Assembly (NCBI RefSeq): GCF_025149465.1
Contig: NZ_CP102275.1
Location: 1,984,001-2,048,000, forward strand
Reading direction: 5' to 3'
Source of the DNA: Thomasclavelia spiroformis DSM 1552
GTDB lineage: Bacteria > Bacillota_I > Bacilli_A > Erysipelotrichales > Coprobacillaceae
Length of the DNA stretch: 64,000 nucleotides
Shown: piece by piece, positions 36,188 through 45,052 of the stretch
How positions within the stretch are numbered: the stretch's first letter is position 1
Layout of the letters: each line of letters starts with the position of its first letter
Program-made: the position numbers and the translations under genes
Notes under the pieces: model-generated
Databases searched by the model: none
Told to the model about the DNA's origin: nothing
The model's input: only the letters and a program-made list of their open reading frames with translations

Positions 36188-36646
36188 TTATTCTTCTATT
36201 TCTTTTAACATATTTTGCGGATTATTGGCAGCTTTAACCTTTTCAAAAGCTTTTATAATCATACCATCTTCATCAATTAAGTATGTAGTTCTTACAACTC
36301 CCATCACTTTTTTTCCATACATATTTTTCTCTTTCCAAACATCATATGCTTTAATAGCTTCTAATTCTGGATCTGATAACAAAATAAATGGCAACTGATA
36401 CTTATCTTTAAAACGCTTATGTGAAACTACACTATCTTTACTTATTCCAATAATCTCTACCCCATGTTCGACAAAGTTTGGATATAACTCTCCAAAACCA
36501 CATGCTTGTTTAGTACATCCAGGTGTATTATCTCTAGGATAAAAATATAAAATAACTTTTTTTCCTTTAAAATCACTTAATGACATACTTTCATTATCCT
36601 GATTTAATAATGTAAAATCAGGTGCTTTTTTTCCAATTTCTAACAT
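36188..36646 (-). CDS. bcp: thioredoxin-dependent peroxiredoxin, Bcp/PrxQ type
   Basis: This 152-residue peroxiredoxin contains FYPRDNTPGCTKQACGF, with peroxidatic Cys44 and resolving Cys49 four residues apart, the PrxQ signature. It reduces peroxides using thioredoxin. Good AAAGGATGG site before ATG 36646. It adds to the perR-rbr peroxide defence but has no visible PerR box. Confidence 0.93.
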   Translation of the reverse strand: MLEIGKKAPDFTLLNQDNESMSLSDFKGKKVILYFYPRDNTPGCTKQACGFGELYPNFVEHGVEIIGISKDSVVSHKRFKDKYQLPFILLSDPELEAIKAYDVWKEKNMYGKKVMGVVRTTYLIDEDGMIIKAFEKVKAANNPQNMLKEIEE

Positions 36647-36709
36647 AATTCATCCATCCTTTACCATCATATAATAATCATTATTATATTTAAATGCAAA
36701 TCATATAAA

Positions 36710-36793
36710 CTATTTTTTATTAATCTGAAACAAACACATAATTACAACACCAATAATTACTCCTAATATAAATATCGATAAATATCCTAGCAT
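36710..36793 (-). CDS. 27-residue membrane peptide (DUF3789-like)
   Basis: ATG at 36793 follows GGAGGTATGAT. The sequence MLGYLSIFILGVIIGVVIMC then LFQINKK resembles the short DUF3789 proteins: one glycine-zipper-like membrane helix and a polar tail. Function unknown. It lies between MATE and bcp genes on the same strand. Confidence 0.6.
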   Translation of the reverse strand: MLGYLSIFILGVIIGVVIMCLFQINKK

Positions 36794-36832
36794 ATCATAC
36801 CTCCAAAACAATTATTACCAATAATAATAATT

Positions 36833-38188
36833 TTAAAGATAAATTCGATATTTCCACTTTCCTTTTAAAAATCTAAACAACAATAAACCACATCTTGCAA
36901 CATTATCAAATACCATCATCAACCATACAAATTCAACTCCTAAATTAAACACATTGATCATTATAAAAGTACCCAATACTCTAATTCCCCACATCGTAAT
37001 CAATGAAAAAATAAAAGGCGCCTTAGTGTCTCCCATCCCATTAAATGTTCCTTCAAGAATAACTAAAATTCCATATATCGGTTCTGATACAGAAACAATT
37101 CTTAATACTCTTGCACCTATCTCAATTACCTTCAAATCCGTCGTAAAAATCATCATCAATTGTTTTGCAAAAATAAATAAAAATATTCCACAAATGCTCA
37201 TCAACACCATTGTTATTCCACATATCAAATATGTAATCTCTTTAACTTTATGCTCACTTTTTTCACCTATAGCATTACCAACCAAAGTTGCTTCAGCTGC
37301 TTGAAAACCATATCCAGGAATATAAAATGCCTGCTCAGCTTGAATTGCAATCGAATGAGCAGCAAATTGAATAACCCCAAGTTTAGCAATCAATGAAGAA
37401 AATGTAATATGTCCTAAACAAATAACACCTCTTTCCAAAACAATCGGTATCCCTATCGTTAAACATTCTAAAAATTCTTCTTTATAAAAATGAAAACCAG
37501 TTTTATAAAATTCAAATATTTCATTTTTATAATATCTAATAAACATCATGACTCCTCCAGCAACAAAAGATATTGCCGTTGCAATTGCTGCTCCATTAAC
37601 TCCTAACCCCGCTCCAAAAACAGTTATTCCCATAATTTTACGAGTCGGATAAATTAAAATAAAATTCAAGCAAATATTAATCAAATTCATATACAAGCTA
37701 ATTAACATCGGCGTTTTCATATCACTAACACTTCGTAATACTGAAGATAAAACCAAAACTGTTACGCGAAATAATAACGGTAATGAAATAATCATAAAAT
37801 ATGATGAAGCAGTCCCTCTAATTTTTTCATCACCATTTAACCACGTAGGTAAATACGGTCCAATAATCAAACATATGATAGTAAGAGTTATTCCAACAAT
37901 CAAAGTAATAAATAACCCCTGCTGACTAACTCGCTTGACTTTTAAATTATCATTAGCTCCTTTTGCCTTAGCACAAACCGAAAGAATTCCAATTCCAAAA
38001 GCAATTGCAATACTAGTAATCAACCACCCAACTGTAGAAGTCAATCCAACTGCAGCACTAGCACTAGCCCCTAAAGCTCCTACCATGGCGGTATCAACAT
38101 AAGAAACTATTACATTCATCGCCTCTTGAACAATTGCTGGCCAAGCTAAGTGACAAATTGAACTAATTTGATTTATGCATTGTTTCAC
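36833..38188 (-). CDS. MATE-family efflux transporter
   Basis: This protein has 451 residues from a GTG at 38188, six bases after GGGGG. A farther ATG would add an implausible N-terminus. It has twelve hydrophobic segments in two halves, with AWPAIVQEAMNVIVSYVDTAMVGALG at the first helix and GIPIVLERGV at the start of the second half. MATE pumps export cationic drugs or metabolites with Na+ or H+. No regulator is adjacent. Confidence 0.88.
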   Translation of the reverse strand: MKQCINQISSICHLAWPAIVQEAMNVIVSYVDTAMVGALGASASAAVGLTSTVGWLITSIAIAFGIGILSVCAKAKGANDNLKVKRVSQQGLFITLIVGITLTIICLIIGPYLPTWLNGDEKIRGTASSYFMIISLPLLFRVTVLVLSSVLRSVSDMKTPMLISLYMNLINICLNFILIYPTRKIMGITVFGAGLGVNGAAIATAISFVAGGVMMFIRYYKNEIFEFYKTGFHFYKEEFLECLTIGIPIVLERGVICLGHITFSSLIAKLGVIQFAAHSIAIQAEQAFYIPGYGFQAAEATLVGNAIGEKSEHKVKEITYLICGITMVLMSICGIFLFIFAKQLMMIFTTDLKVIEIGARVLRIVSVSEPIYGILVILEGTFNGMGDTKAPFIFSLITMWGIRVLGTFIMINVFNLGVEFVWLMMVFDNVARCGLLLFRFLKGKWKYRIYL

Positions 38189-38382
38189 TACTATCCCCCT
38201 AATCAAAAATAATTCTTTGCTAATATTATAGGCTATATTAAAAGGAAGAGGCAAGCTTAATAACAACGATCATTAATTTTTTCACCCAATAAAATAAGAA
38301 AAGCAAATTATTAGACAATGTCATTAGGTTAAAAACTTATTGATATTGGTCTAGAATCACCTTTTTATTAACTAATAAATAT

Positions 38383-38409
38383 AAAAAAATTGACAGTGCT
38401 TTCTGTCAA
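38383..38409 (-). terminator. likely terminator of the trpXYZ-type operon
   Basis: TTGACAG (38390-38396) pairs with CTGTCAA (38403-38409), followed on the minus strand by seven T. It lies 170 bases past the ATPase stop; the rest of the gap 38267-38580 shows nothing recognisable. Confidence 0.6.
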
Positions 38410-38580
38410 ATTTTTTATATATGAAGATTTTTTAGAAACATCTATGAATAATCTTAAAAATACATTAAACCACAATATCATTAAATTAAAATATTATAAC
38501 TTTAAGACCGTATCTTTTACGTATAAAAATAAAACTAAAAATAGATAAATTATAATTTTATCTTCTTAAAAAAAGTCACA

Positions 38581-39366
38581 CTATCTTAATAACACTTTGT
38601 CACTATATGCATTAGCTGAAGTGGAGTATAGATGAATTAATTCATCAACAGTCATCTTTTCTCTTTTTTCACCTTCAATCAAAGCTATAATTTTCCCATC
38701 TTTCATAATCATTGTTTTATTTCCATATTTTAAAGCATCTTCCATATTATGAGTAATCATCAATGTAGTAATATTATTTTCATTTACTATCTTTTTAGAT
38801 AATTCTAATACTTTTTCAGCTGTTTTAGGATCTAAAGCAGCCGTATGTTCATCTAGTAAAAGTAGCTCAGGAGTTACTAAAGTAGCCATCAATAATGTAA
38901 GTGCCTGTCTTTGCCCACCTGATAATAACCCTACTTTTGTTTCCAAACGATCTTCTAATCCTAAATCTAATTCCTTTAAAGCTTTTTTAAAAGTATCACG
39001 ATAACGATGTGACATTAAACTTAAGCTAAAATGTTTACCACGTTGATTAGAAAGATGAAGATTTTCTTCAATTGTCATATTAGGAGCTGTTCCTTTTAAT
39101 GGATCTTGGAATAATCTTCCAATCACTCGAGAACGTTTATACTCAGGTTCAAATGTAATATCTCGATCATTTAATAAAATTGATCCACTTTTTGTTTCTA
39201 CTGCTCCTGAAATAGCTTGAAATAATGTCGATTTCCCCGCTCCATTACTTCCAATAATCGTAACAAAATCACCAGTATTTAATTTTAAATTAATATCACT
39301 AAGAGCAACTTTTTCATTAACAGTTCCTTCATTAAAAATAACAGAAACATTCTTTAGTTCCAACAT
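38581..39366 (-). CDS. trpZ: ABC transporter ATPase of the TrpXYZ type
   Basis: This 261-residue ATPase has Walker A GSNGAGKST (about 38-46), signature LSGGQRQALTLLMA and Walker B LLLDEHTAALDPKT; the usual EPT is EHT, as in this family. It is the last gene of a three-gene importer operon, two bases after the permease. The family energises uptake of tryptophan, tyrosine or related small molecules. Confidence 0.85.
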   Translation of the reverse strand: MLELKNVSVIFNEGTVNEKVALSDINLKLNTGDFVTIIGSNGAGKSTLFQAISGAVETKSGSILLNDRDITFEPEYKRSRVIGRLFQDPLKGTAPNMTIEENLHLSNQRGKHFSLSLMSHRYRDTFKKALKELDLGLEDRLETKVGLLSGGQRQALTLLMATLVTPELLLLDEHTAALDPKTAEKVLELSKKIVNENNITTLMITHNMEDALKYGNKTMIMKDGKIIALIEGEKREKMTVDELIHLYSTSANAYSDKVLLR

Positions 39367-39368
39367 AA

Positions 39369-40238
39369 CTATTTTCTCCTTTTTTTCCTTTTAAATGCTC
39401 CATTTGTTGAAGCAATTGCAATAACAACCAGTATAGCTGAAAGTAATTTTAAATATCCTGAAGGTAAACCTAACTGTAAAGCAACAGTCAAAATTGCTCG
39501 ATAGAAAATAGCTCCAAAAACAACTGCTATCAATTGAAAAATAATCTTCTCCTTTTTAATGAAGGTCATTCCCACAATAATACTTGCAAGACCAATAACC
39601 ATCATCCCAATACCACTATTAACATCAGCAAAACTTTGGTGTTGCGCAAATATTGCTCCACTCATTGAAACAAAACCATTAGCAAGCGCTAATCCCAATA
39701 CTTTCATTTTATCAGTATCAATCGAACTAGCTCTAACCATGGCTTCATTATCTCCACAAGCTCGAAGTGATAATCCTAATTGTGTTTTTAAAAATAAATT
39801 CAAAATAATAACTATTAAAATTACAATAACATAAATAACAATTAACTTACTATATGGCGTAATAGTATCTAAACTACTAAAAATAGTAGTTTGATCAAAC
39901 AAAGAAATGGTTGGTGTATTATTCATAATCATCAAATTGATTGAATACAAACCAGTCATTGTAAGAATTCCTGATAATAATGGCATAATTTTCAACTTTG
40001 TAATCAATAACCCAGTTACCATTCCTGCAAAAAGTCCAAAAACAAACGAAGCTAGTATACCAAGATATGGCATTGAATTCATCGTAAATACAGCACTTAT
40101 AGCTGTTCCTAAAGTAAAACTTCCATCAACTGTTAAATCCGGAATATTTAACACTTTATAACTAATATATAAACCTAGTGATAAAACAGCAAATATTCCT
40201 CCTAATTCTAATGCTCCTAAAATAACTACTTGACTCAT
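39369..40238 (-). CDS. trpY: ABC transporter permease of the TrpXYZ type
   Basis: This 289-residue BPD_transp_2 permease has about eight hydrophobic segments; GIFAVLSLGLYISYKVLNIPDLTVDGSF near the N-terminus and LRACGDNEAMVRASSIDTDKMK in the cytoplasmic loop are typical. It ends in a basic tail. It stands between the binding protein and the ATPase. Confidence 0.85.
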   Translation of the reverse strand: MSQVVILGALELGGIFAVLSLGLYISYKVLNIPDLTVDGSFTLGTAISAVFTMNSMPYLGILASFVFGLFAGMVTGLLITKLKIMPLLSGILTMTGLYSINLMIMNNTPTISLFDQTTIFSSLDTITPYSKLIVIYVIVILIVIILNLFLKTQLGLSLRACGDNEAMVRASSIDTDKMKVLGLALANGFVSMSGAIFAQHQSFADVNSGIGMMVIGLASIIVGMTFIKKEKIIFQLIAVVFGAIFYRAILTVALQLGLPSGYLKLLSAILVVIAIASTNGAFKRKKRRK

Positions 40239-40247
40239 AAATATCCT

Positions 40248-41225
40248 CTACATTTCTACATATGATTTATCATTTTTAATACTATCTGGTAAATTAATTT
40301 CAAGTTGATCCAATATACCTTTATTTACATAGATACTTAAATCATCTTTAAAAACTTTAACAGGAATATCTTCAACTTTATCACCTTTTAAAACCTTATC
40401 AACCATATTAGCAGTTTCTTTACCTAAAGCTTCATAATTAATTCCAACACTTAAAAAACCACCATCTTGTACCATTGAATCAGCCCCCACATACAATGGT
40501 ACTTTAGCATCTACACATGTTTTTGAAACAATATCCATAGCACTAGCTACCATATTATCATTAGGAGCAAAAATTGCATCACTTTTGCTAGCTAAAACAT
40601 CAATTGCACTTTGAATTTCATTAACAGCACTAATTGTTCCTTCTACTAAAGTAATATTATTTTTTTCACAAAATGCTTTAGCTTTATTTATATTAGTAAC
40701 CGAATTTGCTTCACCTTTATTATAAATAACTCCTAATGTTTTCATTTCTGGATTAACTTCTAATGCTTTACTTAAAATTTTATCTACTTGAATTTCATCA
40801 CTAGTACCAGTAATATTTTTATCTGGTTTTTCCAATGATGAAGTTAATCCCGCACCAATTGGATCAGTCACCGCCGCAAAAATAACTGGTGTATCTTTAG
40901 CCATGACTGCAGCTGACATTGCAACTGGAGTAGCAATTGCTACCACACAATCTTTTTTACTAGCTTGAAAACCTTGAATGATCGAAGGTGCAATATTTGC
41001 ATCACCTTGAGCATTTTTAAATGTATAATTAATATTTTCACCTTGTTTATATCCTAATTTTTCCATTTGCTTATCAAAAGCATCTTTAATTGTATTTAAA
41101 GAAGTATGTTCAACATATTGAATAATCGCTACTTCTTTTAAATTATCACTACTACTGTTACTACATCCAGTTAAAACTCCTAACGTTAACATACATACAA
41201 CCATCAACTTAAATATTTTTTTCAT
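40248..41225 (-). CDS. trpX: ABC transporter substrate-binding lipoprotein of the TrpX type
   Basis: This 325-residue ABC_sub_bind protein (COG2984-like) has a lipoprotein signal MKKIFKLMVVCMLTLGVLTGC. The mature domain contains VEHTSLNTIKDAF, PVIFAAVTDPIGAGL and PLYVGADSMVQDGGFLSVGINY. It is the first gene after a T-box leader with features of a tryptophan-type T-box, which supports Trp as ligand. This is family knowledge plus inference. Confidence 0.85.
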   Translation of the reverse strand: MKKIFKLMVVCMLTLGVLTGCSNSSSDNLKEVAIIQYVEHTSLNTIKDAFDKQMEKLGYKQGENINYTFKNAQGDANIAPSIIQGFQASKKDCVVAIATPVAMSAAVMAKDTPVIFAAVTDPIGAGLTSSLEKPDKNITGTSDEIQVDKILSKALEVNPEMKTLGVIYNKGEANSVTNINKAKAFCEKNNITLVEGTISAVNEIQSAIDVLASKSDAIFAPNDNMVASAMDIVSKTCVDAKVPLYVGADSMVQDGGFLSVGINYEALGKETANMVDKVLKGDKVEDIPVKVFKDDLSIYVNKGILDQLEINLPDSIKNDKSYVEM

Positions 41226-41329
41226 TTTACTTACCCCTTTTCTATAATTATTTATACATATGTTTATAAATTTAATTATAGCTACACCATCGTCTATCTA
41301 ATTTCATAATAATTTCCCCCTTTAAACAA

Positions 41330-41555
41330 AAAACATCTGTCCTAAAAGGACAGATGTAAAAATCTGCTATGCCACCTTATGGTCAAAAAATGCTATCACA
41401 TTCCAGCTTTATAACGTAAGCTAAACGTCAAAAGATACTCGAATAATCTTTCCCCTTTGCCTTCATGGGTCCATTTACCAAAGTCGCATCTCTATCTAGA
41501 TTCCACCATCCTAGACTCTCTATAAGCACGTACTATGTTTTATCTCCCAATCAAT
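41330..41555 (-). promoter_or_regulatory. T-box leader, probably tRNA-Trp responsive
   Basis: Read on the minus strand from about 41550: Stem I pieces AGAGAGTC and GGTGGAA, a candidate specifier region with TTTGG followed by AAATGG, then the T-box AAGGTGGCATAGCAG (41378-41364). The intrinsic terminator is ACATCTGTCC (41357-41348 and complement 41342-41333) followed by T6. The TGGC of the T-box would pair with a GCCA acceptor end, so the discriminator is G, as in tRNA-Trp. A UGG specifier is consistent but not proven. Confidence 0.82.
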
Positions 41556-41770
41556 AGTTTGATTATATAATATAAATTTATCACATGATAAATATTTTGT
41601 CAATCTAGCATTTTAAAATCAATAAAGTCAAATATTGATTAAATTTTCAAATAATCTACTAAATTATTTAAAAAATTAATAAAATATTAAGCTTTAGCAA
41701 GTTGTAAAATTAATCAATCTAAGCTATTATATAATGTGAATTATTATTTAGATAAGTGGAGGAAAATAAA

Positions 41771-42601
41771 ATGATTACTTTTCTAAAAGGGTTGATTGTT
41801 GGTATAGGAGGAATTGCTCCTGGCTTAAGTGGAAGTGTATTATTAGTTATTTTTGGATTATATCAAAAAACTATTAATGCAATTGCAACATTGTTTAAAG
41901 ATTTTAAAAAAAATATTTTATTTTTAATTCCATTATGTTTAGGATTTGGAATAGGGGCAATAATTTTTAGTAAAATCGTTAATTTTTTATTAAATAACTT
42001 TGAAGCTCAAACAAGATTTGCATTTTTAGGGCTAGTAGTAGGAACTATTCCTTTATTTTATAAAGAAGTTAAAAAAGAAGGTTTTTCAAATAAATATTAT
42101 ATTGTTATTATTATTGTTGCTATCTTAGGTTTAAGTGTATTTTCTTTTAATAGTAACTTGTTTCCAACAGTTACTGACCCTAACTTATTCCAATCAGTAA
42201 TATTAGGAATTGCTGTTGCTGGATCATCAATTGTTCCTGGAGTTGATAGTGCGGTTATTTTATCTACTTTAGGGCTATATGAATTATATGTAAGTTCTTT
42301 AGCTAGCTTTAATCTTTCTATTCTTATTCCTGCTGGTGTTGGACTAGTTATTGGGGTATTGGTAATTTCATTTATCATTAATAAATTAATTAACAAATTT
42401 TATACAATGACTTTTTCTATTATTTTTGGATTATTTTTATCAATTATTCCTAATGTTCTTAATGAAAGTTGTACATTACAAATGGACGTTCATTCATTAA
42501 TCTGTATTATCTTTGTTATCATTGGATTTATCGTTTCTTTCTATTTAGGCGATATTCAAGGTAATAATGAAAAAATAAAACAATTAATCAACAAACCCTA
42601 A
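41771..42601 (+). CDS. DUF368 membrane protein
   Basis: This protein has 276 residues from the ATG at 41771, eight bases after GGAGG; the GTG five codons earlier overlaps that site. The DUF368 hallmark GIGGIAPGLSGSV occurs near the N-terminus and a second half repeats it as AVAGSSIVPGVDSAVIL. About eight hydrophobic segments are present. Members have been proposed as undecaprenyl-phosphate flippases (PopT group); that role here is by family only. It has its own terminator. Confidence 0.85.
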   Translation: MITFLKGLIVGIGGIAPGLSGSVLLVIFGLYQKTINAIATLFKDFKKNILFLIPLCLGFGIGAIIFSKIVNFLLNNFEAQTRFAFLGLVVGTIPLFYKEVKKEGFSNKYYIVIIIVAILGLSVFSFNSNLFPTVTDPNLFQSVILGIAVAGSSIVPGVDSAVILSTLGLYELYVSSLASFNLSILIPAGVGLVIGVLVISFIINKLINKFYTMTFSIIFGLFLSIIPNVLNESCTLQMDVHSLICIIFVIIGFIVSFYLGDIQGNNEKIKQLINKP

Positions 42602-42630
42602 AAACATGTTTCTATGAATCATGTTTTTTA
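42601..42630 (+). terminator. terminator after the DUF368 gene
   Basis: AAAACATG (42601-42608) pairs with CATGTTTT (42620-42627), followed by more T. Confidence 0.6.
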
Positions 42631-42655
42631 ATTATTATTTTAAAAGGAGCATATC

Positions 42656-43429
42656 ATGGAAAAAACATATACAATATCACAAATAAGTAAACTATTAGGT
42701 CTAACAAATGATGCTATTCGTTTCTATGAAAAAAAAGGCCTAGTTCATCCTACTACTAATCCCCATAATAACTATCGTATGTACACTTTAAAAAATGTCT
42801 TAGAACTTTTAGATATCATTTACTATCGACACTTAGATTTTTCAATTATTGAAATTCAAGAATTATATCAAAACTTAGATCCAACTCAAGCCTATCAATT
42901 AGTAGAAACACAAAAAATTAAAGTTGAAAGAAGAATTTTATATGAACAACAATTATTAAAAAAAATCAATTATATTCAATCATTATATCTGCAAATCAAA
43001 ACAGATAAAAATATTGAAATAGCAACATTTCCAACATCATATATCTTATTTGAAAGCGAAGATAGTGATGAATTCTTCACTCACAAAATTAGACATATTA
43101 CTACTGATGAATTTGTTTTATGTTCTATTTTTAAAAAATACGATCATACTTTAAACCAACAAGCAACATATGTAACTTTAGAAACAGATATTGCTAGTAA
43201 TTTACAATTATCATTAGATCTCCAAACTATCAATTTAACTAAATGTATTCATATGACCTGTGCTATGAATAATAAAACGATCAATAAAACTACTATCAAT
43301 AAACTTTTAGAATACGCTAAAATAAATAATTTAAATTATGCATCATATTTTTTAATCAAAGAAATTCCATTAACCTTTTATCATGATAAAGAAAATTATT
43401 ACGCTGAAATATATTTACCAATAATCTAA
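42656..43429 (+). CDS. MerR-family regulator
   Basis: This 257-residue protein has an N-terminal MerR HTH (ISQISKLLGLTNDAIRFYEKKGLVHP), a coiled-coil (about 80-115) and a C-terminal domain resembling the effector-binding (GyrI-like) fold. It probably controls the MATE gene downstream, whose promoter has the long 19-base spacer typical of MerR targets. The ligand is unknown, most likely an exported drug-like compound. Confidence 0.82.
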   Translation: MEKTYTISQISKLLGLTNDAIRFYEKKGLVHPTTNPHNNYRMYTLKNVLELLDIIYYRHLDFSIIEIQELYQNLDPTQAYQLVETQKIKVERRILYEQQLLKKINYIQSLYLQIKTDKNIEIATFPTSYILFESEDSDEFFTHKIRHITTDEFVLCSIFKKYDHTLNQQATYVTLETDIASNLQLSLDLQTINLTKCIHMTCAMNNKTINKTTINKLLEYAKINNLNYASYFLIKEIPLTFYHDKENYYAEIYLPII

Positions 43430-43437
43430 AAATAACC

Positions 43438-43468
43438 TTGACCCTTGTCTAACACCAACCTTTATACT
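43438..43468 (+). promoter_or_regulatory. MerR-type promoter of the MATE gene
   Basis: TTGACC (43438-43443), a 19-base spacer, then TATACT (43463-43468). The over-long spacer is the hallmark of promoters that MerR activators untwist. Confidence 0.7.
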
Positions 43469-43487
43469 AGCAATGTAAAGGAGTGAT

Positions 43488-44837
43488 ATGATGAATAAAA
43501 AAATAATTAATCAAAAATTTTATAAATATGTAATACCATCAATGATTACAATGTTACTTAGTGGTTTTTATTCAATTATTGATGGTTTATTTGTCGCCAA
43601 TGCTGTAAATGATAGTGCTTTGGCTGCTATTAATATTGCTTATCCAATTCAAGTAATTTTAAATGCTACTGCAATTGGGATTGGAATTGGTGGCGCTGTT
43701 AATTATTCATATTATAATGGTCAAAATAAAATAAAACAAATGCATAAAACAATCGGTAGTACCTGTTCATTATTATTGATCAGTGGCATAATTTTACCAA
43801 TTATTTTAAATTACTTTGTAAATGATTTATTAGTTTTTTTAGGTGCTAAGGGAAATATTTACACTGGTGCTTATGAATATATCCATATTATTTTAATCGG
43901 TGGTATCTTACCAATAATAGGAAATGGAATTAATCCTCTATTAAGAAATCAAGGTAAAACCATTTATGCTACTATTAGTATGAGTAGTGGTTTAATTGTT
44001 AATATTATTTTAGACTACTTATTTGTATATAAAATGCAACTTGGTTTACATGGAGCGGCATTAGCAACAATTATTGCCCAAGGTGTTGTTGCATTTAGTG
44101 GAACTATAATGCTGATTTATTTTAAATTAAAAGAATTAAGTTTAATCGATTATATTCCTAATTTAATAACTATTAAAAAAATCTTAACGATTGGTATTTC
44201 CCCTTTTGGTCAAACTCTTATTCCTTGTATCATTACAGTAATTACTAACTGGATGTGCATTCGCTATGGTGGTGATAATGCATTAACAATTTTTTCTATT
44301 ATCAGTTATGTTCTTTCGTCTATACAATTATTTTTACAAGGAGTCGGCGATGGTATTCAACCGTTATTAAGTTATTATCATGGCTGTAAACAACCGCAAT
44401 TAATTAAATATATTTATAAAAAAGCAATCACTTTATCCCTAGCTATTTCAACTACTTTAACAATACTTGTGATTATTTTCCCTAACATATTAACATCATT
44501 ATTTAATGTTGATAATATTATCTATAATGAATGCCGCAATGCTCTAATAATTACTGCACTATCATTTCCATTTATTGGCAACAATCGTTTATCATGTGCT
44601 TTATTTTATGCAACTGAAAGAACATTATTTTCATCAATTATTGTCTATCTTGAACCATGTGTAATAATCCCTGGCTGCCTTATTTATTTTTCTAATATTT
44701 TTAAATTAACAGGGATATGGCTTGCTTATCCAATAGCTCAAGTTATTTTAACAATCATTGCTTTGTATTTTATTTATTTTATTTTACTGAAAGCTAAAAA
44801 TATTAATGTAACTGTTGATACAGAATATTCAATTTAA
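43488..44837 (+). CDS. MATE-family efflux transporter, MerR-linked
   Basis: This 449-residue polytopic protein has about 12 hydrophobic segments: FYKYVIPSMITMLLSGFYSIIDGLFVANAV at the first helices and GISPFGQTLIPCIITVITNW at the start of the second half. Two adjacent ATGs (43488, 43491) follow GGAGTG and either could be used. Regulated from the MerR-type promoter immediately upstream, it is the likely efflux arm of a drug-sensing pair. Confidence 0.88.
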   Translation: MMNKKIINQKFYKYVIPSMITMLLSGFYSIIDGLFVANAVNDSALAAINIAYPIQVILNATAIGIGIGGAVNYSYYNGQNKIKQMHKTIGSTCSLLLISGIILPIILNYFVNDLLVFLGAKGNIYTGAYEYIHIILIGGILPIIGNGINPLLRNQGKTIYATISMSSGLIVNIILDYLFVYKMQLGLHGAALATIIAQGVVAFSGTIMLIYFKLKELSLIDYIPNLITIKKILTIGISPFGQTLIPCIITVITNWMCIRYGGDNALTIFSIISYVLSSIQLFLQGVGDGIQPLLSYYHGCKQPQLIKYIYKKAITLSLAISTTLTILVIIFPNILTSLFNVDNIIYNECRNALIITALSFPFIGNNRLSCALFYATERTLFSSIIVYLEPCVIIPGCLIYFSNIFKLTGIWLAYPIAQVILTIIALYFIYFILLKAKNINVTVDTEYSI

Positions 44838-44930
44838 ATATAATATTTCATTAAAAATATTCAATCTAATTCATATAATTTAATAGCTTAAATTATTAAA
44901 AAAATTTTAGTAAAATTAAATAATTTATGC

Positions 44931-45050
44931 TATAATATTTTGCTGAAAGAAGGTGTTATTATGTCCCCTGAGCCCGAGCAGGAATATTTCAAACAATTAA
45001 ATAATAAATTCAGGAGACATAATAATTAGTCTCCTGAAGTAAGGAGGCTA
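44931..45050 (+). promoter_or_regulatory. corA leader with leader peptide and two exclusive hairpins
   Basis: An extended -10 box (TGCTATAAT; TATAAT at 44931-44936) starts a leader holding a 22-codon ORF (44961-45029). Hairpin A is TTCAGGAGAC (45009-45018) with GTCTCCTGAA (45029-45038), a perfect 10-bp stem. Hairpin B is TAGTCTCCT (45027-45035) with AGGAGGCTA (45042-45050), 9 bp with one G-U. Hairpin B buries the corA ribosome binding site. The two share 45029-45035 and cannot coexist. A ribosome that finishes the ORF unfolds A and favours B (corA off); early drop-off leaves A and frees the site (corA on). Confidence 0.7.
44961..45029 (+). CDS. 22-residue Pro/Glu-rich leader peptide of corA
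   Basis: ATG at 44961 follows AAGAAGGTG at a suitable distance. The peptide starts MSPEPEQEYFKQ, continues LNNKFRRHNN and stops with TAG at 45027-45029, inside the regulatory hairpins. Alternating Pro and Glu codons right after the start are the kind of sequence known to destabilise translating ribosomes when Mg2+ is low, as in enterobacterial mgtL. It is not membrane-like and has no other apparent role. Confidence 0.65.
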   Translation: MSPEPEQEYFKQLNNKFRRHNN

Positions 45051-45052
45051 AT

